DNA from: Tetracladium setigerum
Lineage: Eukaryota; Ascomycota; Leotiomycetes; Helotiales
Direction of reading: 5' to 3'
DNA length: 64,000 bases
Assembly (NCBI GenBank): GCA_031472005.1
Contig: PZJY01000002.1
Span: 62,001-126,000 of the forward strand
Made by a program: the position numbers and the translations under genes. Below the pieces are notes generated by a model that was not told the DNA's origin, made no database searches, and saw only the letters and a list, made by a program, of their open reading frames with translations. Positions 58,052-64,000 of the stretch are shown in pieces. Numbering within the stretch: the first letter of the stretch is position 1; every line of letters begins with the position of its first letter.

Positions 58052-59309
58052 CTACAGCTTGGAACTGCTAACCTGCTCAGGTACCTGGGTAACCAATGTT
58101 CCTGTCTTCACCGCCTTCTCCAAGTTCTCCAGTACTAGCAACTCCATAGCTTTCTGCAAGAAAGTTAGTTTTTAAACGGGATAGTACACGGCTGAGGACA
58201 AAGCTTACCTGAGTTTCCAAAGTTGCGGTACCAATGTGGGGCAAGAGAACCACATTTGGGTTGTTCAACAAGCCTGGGTTGATAGTTGGCTCCTCCTCGT
58301 ACACATCCAATCCAGCACTGAAGACCTTCCCCTCTTCCAAAGCATCCACAAGGCTTGCTCATCAATCAACTTGCCTCGGGCAGTGTTAACGAGAATGACA
58401 CCCTTCTTCATCAGCGCAAACTCCTTCTTGCCAATGATACCAACGGTCTCCTTCCTCAAGCTGCAGTTCAAGCTGAACACATCGCTGGTCTTCAAGAGCT
58501 CTTCAAAGCTAACATACTTAGCACCCAACTCTAACTCGGGGAGAGGCGGCTGCGGTTGTGGTATTGAATCGTCATGCCGAATGCGCGCGCTCGTGTAGCA
58601 ACATCTCGTCCAATTCCTCCCATTCCGAGGATACCCAAGACCTTCTTCTCGGGGTCGTAACCGAGTTGGAAGCCAGGTCCTCGCCATTTGCCTTGGCGCA
58701 GGTTGTTGTATGGGACGTGAATTCGACGAAGGGCACCGAGCATGAGGAAGATAGCAATGTCGGCTGTGGCTCCATTGACTGCGACGGGTGTGCTGGAAAC
58801 TTGAATATCTGTAGCAAGTTAGTGGGACAATACCATCGGAGGGAATCGAGAGTACATACCTCTTGATGTGCAAGCGGGTATATCGATGTTATCATATCCA
58901 GCTCCGTTGTGGGTGATGTATTTTAAAGAGGCTGGGAGTTGGGCAACGAGTTCGGCATCGAAAGGACCAGTCAGCTGGCAAATGTTCAGTCAGTTCGAGC
59001 TCCGTGGGATGCGCTCTTGCAAGTGTTTGACTCACGGCTGTTGAATCATTGCTGCGGTATAGGACTACGACATCATCGTAGCTCCCACTTTTGATCTCCT
59101 TCAAGAATTCTTCTCTTGTCTTTCCGCTGAAAACCTGGGAGCCAGCAAGTCAGCACCAAGTTATTCAATTCCTCCAAGTCCAGAAAACGCGAAATTGCAA
59201 ATGAAAGCGCGCGCATGCCTACCTTGAGAGTCGCGAATTCTGCACATGCGTCCCATTCCTTTTGGACGTGTGTCACGCCTCCAATGAGCAGTGCAGCTGG
59301 CTTGGACAT
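58052..59309 (-). CDS. D-2-hydroxyacid dehydrogenase (hydroxypyruvate/glyoxylate reductase type), two apparent frameshifts
   Basis: Five exons (59223-59309, 59036-59134, 58860-58974, 58209-58808, 58052-58153); with two bases restored in exon 4 the total is 1005 nt (334 aa), exactly in phase. Family signatures: HNGAGYDNID, Rossmann GILGMGGIGRDVATRA, KKGVILVNTARGKLIDEQAL with the catalytic Arg, GLDVYEEEP with the Glu, and LLPHIGTATLETQ with the catalytic His. The enzyme reduces 2-keto acids to D-2-hydroxy acids with NAD(P)H. Frame breaks are at GGGG 58538-58541 (before ELELGAKYV) and at 58348-58352 (before DALEEGKVF). Both are one-base losses, and both sides are well conserved. Confidence 0.83.
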
Positions 59310-60067
59310 GGTTGTGATTTGGGGATGGTGAAGCTGTGATGGAGCTGTTTCTTTGAATAAGGAATCGAGGATTTCCGAAGTCCAGCAGTTCTGCTGGGTG
59401 TTTCAATGGTAGAGGGGATTGTAGGTGAGTGAGATAGAGAGGCAGAGATTGAATGGGAGGCACGAAATGTTAAGAGATTACACAGAGGAAGGACAAACAG
59501 TAAAAAAAGATTGGAAATGCCTTCGCTTTAACATTGATTTTCCGGAGGGGACGACCAACGCGGGGTCCTTTCTGGGCGGTGCTCCTCCCCCATTATTTCG
59601 CATTTCTGCCGGCGGCGCTTGAGCCGATGACCGAGACTGTGGAGGGCCTTACCTAAGGTGGAAGCAGCAGCAGTAGCAGGGTAGTACTCCGTAGTCCTAT
59701 TTTCACTTCTTGATGTCTTGATTATTCTTCGGCTTTCCACCGACTCAGGATGAATGTGGAAGAACACGGCGTTTGGATGCAAGCAAAAACACCAAACAAA
59801 GGTGGGAGGAGGAGATCAATTGCCGGCGGGGTTGCTGTGCTTCTTTTGCCGCCCGGCGTCTGACGGGCGCGGCAAAAGAAGGCTTCTCGGTCTGGGCATG
59901 GGCTCCGTGGAAGGAAGGTATCACGACTTGCTCTCAACAACGTGGACGAGGATCACTTTACACCATGTCTCTCACATAACTTAGAAGACCTTTTACAAAT
60001 ATCTCAAGATAAAGTTGAAATTAGATCTCTTGCAATGAAAGAGACCTCAAGACAAAGCCCCTTCAAC
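59310..60067. other. Intergenic spacer
   Basis: This is the promoter of the dehydrogenase, with TACTCCGTA at 59687-59695, and the 3' flank of the regulator gene. No gene is seen. Confidence 0.45.
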
Positions 60068-61823
60068 TCATCCTAATACTACAGCTGTCCTAATCGGCTT
60101 CGCAAACTCCAACAAAAACGTCAACATCCACCTATCCATCCGAAAGCTCTCCTCCGCCGAGACCTGACAAACCCTATGAAACTCCTGGAACCGCTCAAAC
60201 GAGATATCCAACGTCGGCCAATAATCCTTCAACTTTGTCAGAATCTCGAAATTCCGCTGCAGTCGCCCTTTCGCAGCTTGGATCTCCTCCTCCTCCTCAG
60301 CAAACACAAGCGCGTAGATCTGCACCGTCGATGCAATGGCGAGCACATGTCCAGCCATCATGTAGTACACCTCGCACCCCGGGATTTCGTGCGCGCGGTA
60401 GGTGATGTCGCAGAGTTGGGTAGCGTACCTGTTGCACTTGGATGCGAAGAGATGCGATTGTGATTGTATGAGGGGACTGTGAGAGCCGGAGTGGAGGAAT
60501 TGGAAGAAGAGAAGTTGGCCGTAGTTGTAATAGCCCAAGTAGAGCGCTACAAACAGTCGTCCGAGACCTTGAGCCGCGTGACGAGCGAGATTTTGGGGTG
60601 TGTCGCGAAGATAAGAGGGCAGTGAGGTCTTCCAGTCATCGAGTTTCTGTGATAGCGAATTGACGATTTCGATGGCTTCTGCTTCGTCTAGATTGCCAGC
60701 GACAGTGCGGGAATTGAAACTGTTGACTTCGATGAGAATGAAATGCAAATGAACCATCTGGGCGAGGATGGAGTGTTCGCTATGTTTATCGTCGCTAGGA
60801 AGCTGACCAGAATAGAAGAAAGCGTCGTTAGAGGGCATGGGTAAGCCTTCGATCCGAGAGATCTGTTTTGGAAGTCGCAAGCCATACGATGACCAGGTAT
60901 CTGTCATGTAAAGTGACCACCAAGCTTGCAATATATTAGCACCAGCTCCTCTTCACATCTCGGAGATCCAGATGTCAGCAGGGAGACATACTTCGAAGTC
61001 TGACCTCGCGCTCTACCCAGGATGAGCTTGACGTATTGGGCAGATCAATTATACTTGATATTCTAGCCGCAGCAGCATAGTAGATGGAACCTGCTTCTGG
61101 CTGGCCCTCGCAATTGCGAATTGCCCCGATCAGAACACATGCTTGGATGGTCGACAGAGACATATCACCCAAATCAAGCAGACGAACGCTTTCATTGGCG
61201 TATATTTTGCTCCGGTCACGAAGTTGAATACCGTCAAAAAGTGTGTTTGTTGAGAAGCTGTCTCCGGATGTCAGTCTTTGTGTCACCGTCGGAGGCTTTA
61301 CCTGCTAAGCATAAGATATCAGAGACAACGAACCGTGCAGCCAGCGCAATAATAGAAAAGAGAATAACATTCGGTACCCGCCCATTCGCCAAATCATTTT
61401 CCATACTCTGCCGATGGAACAGCGAATGAAACTGATCATGAATATACTCGAAATACAAACTCAAAAGCTCCGAGCAAACCTCCTGTGATGGCAAATGCAC
61501 AAACCCCAACGATGGCAATGCAGACGCTTGACATTGGGTGATGCTATTATTGTTACTTGCCGGACCATCGACAGTAGAGATGTTCGGGATCACCAGCGCT
61601 CTGCGCTCATCTATGGGTTGAAAGCCGGCACATTGTATGCGTCTCGAGATGCAGTAGTCACAAGAGGAATTGGGTCCATTGGTGAATTTACACTTCCGCC
61701 TGCGTTGACTGCATTTTCGCAATTCATGATCAGTCATGTACAATACCTCAAGTGAACATGACAAACTGATATGAGGGGCAAATTAACTCACCGACAGGTA
61801 CTACATGCCGTTGCCAATCTCAT
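60068..61823 (-). CDS. Zn(II)2Cys6 transcription factor with fungal middle-homology region
   Basis: Four exons (61792-61823, 61334-61708, 60992-61257, 60068-60924) give 509 aa. The first exon is only 32 nt but is needed to build the zinc cluster C7-x2-C10-x6-C17-x8-C26-x2-C29-x6-C36 (ACSTCRQRRRKC...). The MHR domain is clear: FEYIHDQFHSLFHRQS, IALAARFSTNTLFDGI across intron 2, SVRLLDLGDMSLSTIQACVL, and WWSLYMTDTWSSYGLRLPKQ. The gene is flanked by a 2-hydroxyacid dehydrogenase and a sugar transporter and may regulate one or both. No linker coiled coil is obvious. Targets are unknown. Confidence 0.85.
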
Positions 61824-62512
61824 TGAGCAGAAAGACTGTGTAGAAAGACAGAGGACAATTAAATCAACCCGGAAGTTTCATAAGTTTATAATTTTGAGTG
61901 GATTAGGCCTGTGGTTGATAAGGACGAAGTGTGGTATGTTGAAGGCAAGACCATTCCCAATAGTTTGGAAATCAACAAGATCCTTCCCCGCCTTTCTTAG
62001 TGCCTCCCTCCCCACTTTCTGGGCTTCCTCTTTTTCTTAGAGACACACGTGATTTATATATTCCACAATGAATGTAGCTTGGAAAGGACAGCTGAATTGA
62101 TCTTGTTACTGTCGTGCTTGTGAATTCGAAATTTACGACTCTTTGTATTTGGAGTTTCAGCCACAACACCACCACCGCCAGACTATTTTTGTTTCGCCAT
62201 ACCTAACGACTTCGATAGTTGGAACTTGGTATTTTCCCTCAAACATGAAATCAAAGTACAATAGGCCAAAATCTGTTACCAGCGTGGAACCGAAGTTTGG
62301 TGCTGACGCCAAAGTTCCACTTTCCAAAATCGAGTGCTCCCTTTCGAAGAACGACAGTCGTAACTTCACGCAGATACTAAGAGCTTTGATTCTTGTAGTT
62401 TAGAAATTTATTTATTTGTAGTGTCACCCTCAGACCTACTATCTAAATCATTTCGTGGTGGCCTCTGCTCAATAAAGATATGTTGGAAGTTGATCTCCAC
62501 ACATCATCTTAA
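61824..62512. other. Intergenic spacer
   Basis: This is the promoter of the regulator and the 3' flank of the transporter. No gene is seen. Confidence 0.45.
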
Positions 62513-64000
62513 TCAAGCCTTGATATCAGCTCCAACAACCGGCTCACTTTCATTGAAAGTATCGACCTCCGTCCTCGCGAAATGTCTAGCCGAGATTTTC
62601 TTTGCGAAAAGTATATCGATCTCATCAAAAGTCCTATCCTTCGTCTCCGGAAGACGGAAGAATGCCCAAACAAACGTCACGAATGCGGTGCTCCCCCAGA
62701 CAAATCCAGTATAACCCCTAAGATCCCATTCATTGGGGTTAAGCATGTAATTTTCAAGAGTTCTACTGCCAACAGCTGTCAGATAGTAAGAGTTGCGAGC
62801 AAGTACAATCGTTTTCTGTCGCAAGCGCGTGGATCCCATTTCAGCTGGAAGTGCCCAACCGAGTTGGCCGATGGAAAGCTGGAATCCAAATGTCCACATA
62901 AGTGTAAAAGCTGCTTGAGTATTCAGAATGGGGCCTTTGCCGGTAGCTGGGATCTGAAGGAATCCAATTGTCATCAGGCAAACAGACAATGATGCCATGC
63001 CAACGACATAGAGAGTGCGGCGTCCAAATCGAGGCATCAAGAGAACCCAATTTATCAAAGCTGCAAAAAGAGCCATTGCCGTGCCGCCAACATTCAACTA
63101 ATACTCGAATTAGCGATTGATAAACTAGATGCCACTTGGAAGTATGATGGCTTACTTTGTATGTGGTGCGAGTAGGAAGACCAATCTGCTGGAAGAAGTA
63201 GGTCGAGTTGTAGGCGAACAAAGAGCCAGAAAAGATCTGTCCAGCAAAGCACAAGCATGCAATCTCCGTACGTCGCAGTTCCGTTCCCCTGAAGCAGTCA
63301 AAGTATGTGCTGCCTTTGGAAACCTCCAGCTCGAGATTATTGGTGTGTACAATCAGGGCAAGGGTCTCCTTGGGATCAATCTGCGCATCCTTTGCTTGTA
63401 CACGGAGAAGGACAGCCTCGGCCTCCTCCAAGCGTCCCTTTCTGACCAAATGCCATGGGGACTCGGGTGCAAAGCAGAGAATCGGGAATATTACGACTGG
63501 CCAAGCCCATTGAAGAGCAAATGGTATTCGGAATGCCCACTCCCAAGTTTTATTGCCGGAGAGAGAGCTGAGCACGCCCGCAGCAACGAGCTGCCCGATG
63601 ATAAAACACCTAGAAGTCTGTCAGCAACCGAAGTTTCTTGGAATCAGACATATCCAAAGATTAAAGTGATCGCTCAAAGTAATGACACGTTCAAAATCAT
63701 GGAAAAGGACTGCTTACATATTGGTCCAAGAAGTCATGTAAACTCGCAGTGGAAGTGGAAGAATCTCTGATGCGTAGGCTGGCGCGGTGGTAGCAAATAC
63801 TCCCCAGGGCAGTCCACACATGATCTGACCCACGACCAACACAGTGGTAGTCTGAGCAAAAACCGTAATGAATATACAGGCAGACAGAAACACAAGCGAG
63901 GCGAGAAGGAGTCGCTTTTGTCCAAAGTGGTCGACCAACCACCCATTTATGAAGGCACCAAAGAATGCACCAATTCCACTCGAATTTCCAAGGGCTGTTT
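62513..64000 (-). CDS. MFS sugar porter, maltose/alpha-glucoside type (5' end outside the window)
   Basis: The visible exons are 63718-64000 (continuing beyond the window), 63156-63609 and 62513-63097. Sugar-porter features: GNSSGIGAFFGAFINGWLVD with HFGQKR after helix 2, PAYASEILPLPLRVYMTSW after helix 4, FAPESPWHLVRKGR (PESP motif), LMPRFGRRTLYVVG and FFRLPETKDRTFDEIDILF. The PESPWHLVRKGR and ETKDRTFDEID forms are those of fungal maltose and alpha-glucoside permeases. The first transmembrane segments and the start codon lie off the right edge. The frame in view is intact. Confidence 0.87.

Noticed and set aside
61233..61300. 40-nt intron within the regulator exon 2 (donor inside GCAGGT)
   Set aside because: A larger intron 61258-61333 gives ALAARFSTNTLFDGI, which matches the family much better.
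1..64000. CRISPR arrays, rRNA, intact transposons, bacterial operon signals
   Set aside because: No regularly spaced repeats, no rRNA-like stretch, no transposase or reverse-transcriptase motifs seen; gene structure is that of a fungus.

Overview
This is a nuclear segment of a filamentous ascomycete (Pezizomycotina; a leotiomycete-like fungus is my guess, not proven). Genes carry short 45-120 nt introns with GTAAGT-type donors and CTAAC-like branch points. Three Zn(II)2Cys6 regulators, fungal-only families and separate monocistronic genes on both strands support this. I see no rRNA, convincing tRNA, CRISPR, intact transposon or virus.

Left arm (0-16 kb). Positions 203-9321 hold what looks like a sugar-acid (hexonate) catabolic cluster: a DgoD-type galactonate dehydratase, a zinc polyol dehydrogenase, a KduD-like SDR, a ketopantoate-reductase-like protein and an anion:cation-symporter MFS permease. 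It is followed by a relic of a second permease, a secreted alginate-lyase-family enzyme, a truly decayed FAD-dependent oxidoreductase pseudogene, and an intradiol ring-cleavage dioxygenase with a TATA box and a CGG-type inverted repeat upstream.

Centre (16-44 kb). A Zn2Cys6 regulator is followed by a decayed stretch, a phytanoyl-CoA-dioxygenase-like gene and an amino-acid/choline-type permease. Then come a sugar MFS transporter, a divergent Hsp70 that has lost its phosphate-binding loop, a PTH11/rhodopsin-like membrane protein, a secreted lysophospholipase and a large Zn2Cys6 regulator. Gene-poor gaps lie at 25.6-28.7 and 35.1-38.2 kb.

Right arm (44-64 kb). Here are the mismatch-repair gene MLH3, a low-complexity conserved protein, a SprT-like metallopeptidase, an alpha/beta hydrolase, a berberine-bridge/glucooligosaccharide-type FAD oxidase, a D-2-hydroxyacid dehydrogenase, a third Zn2Cys6 regulator and a maltose-type sugar transporter cut by the window end.

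The strongest overall observation concerns sequence quality. Eight otherwise well-conserved genes carry 18 apparent frameshifts; every one is a loss of a single base, and none is a gain. Putting one base back at each site restores an open, family-like protein of divisible length. Deletion-biased sequencing error is the simplest reading. The truly decayed loci (12.9-14.0 kb and 9.7-10.0 kb) look different, with in-frame stops and wider divergence.
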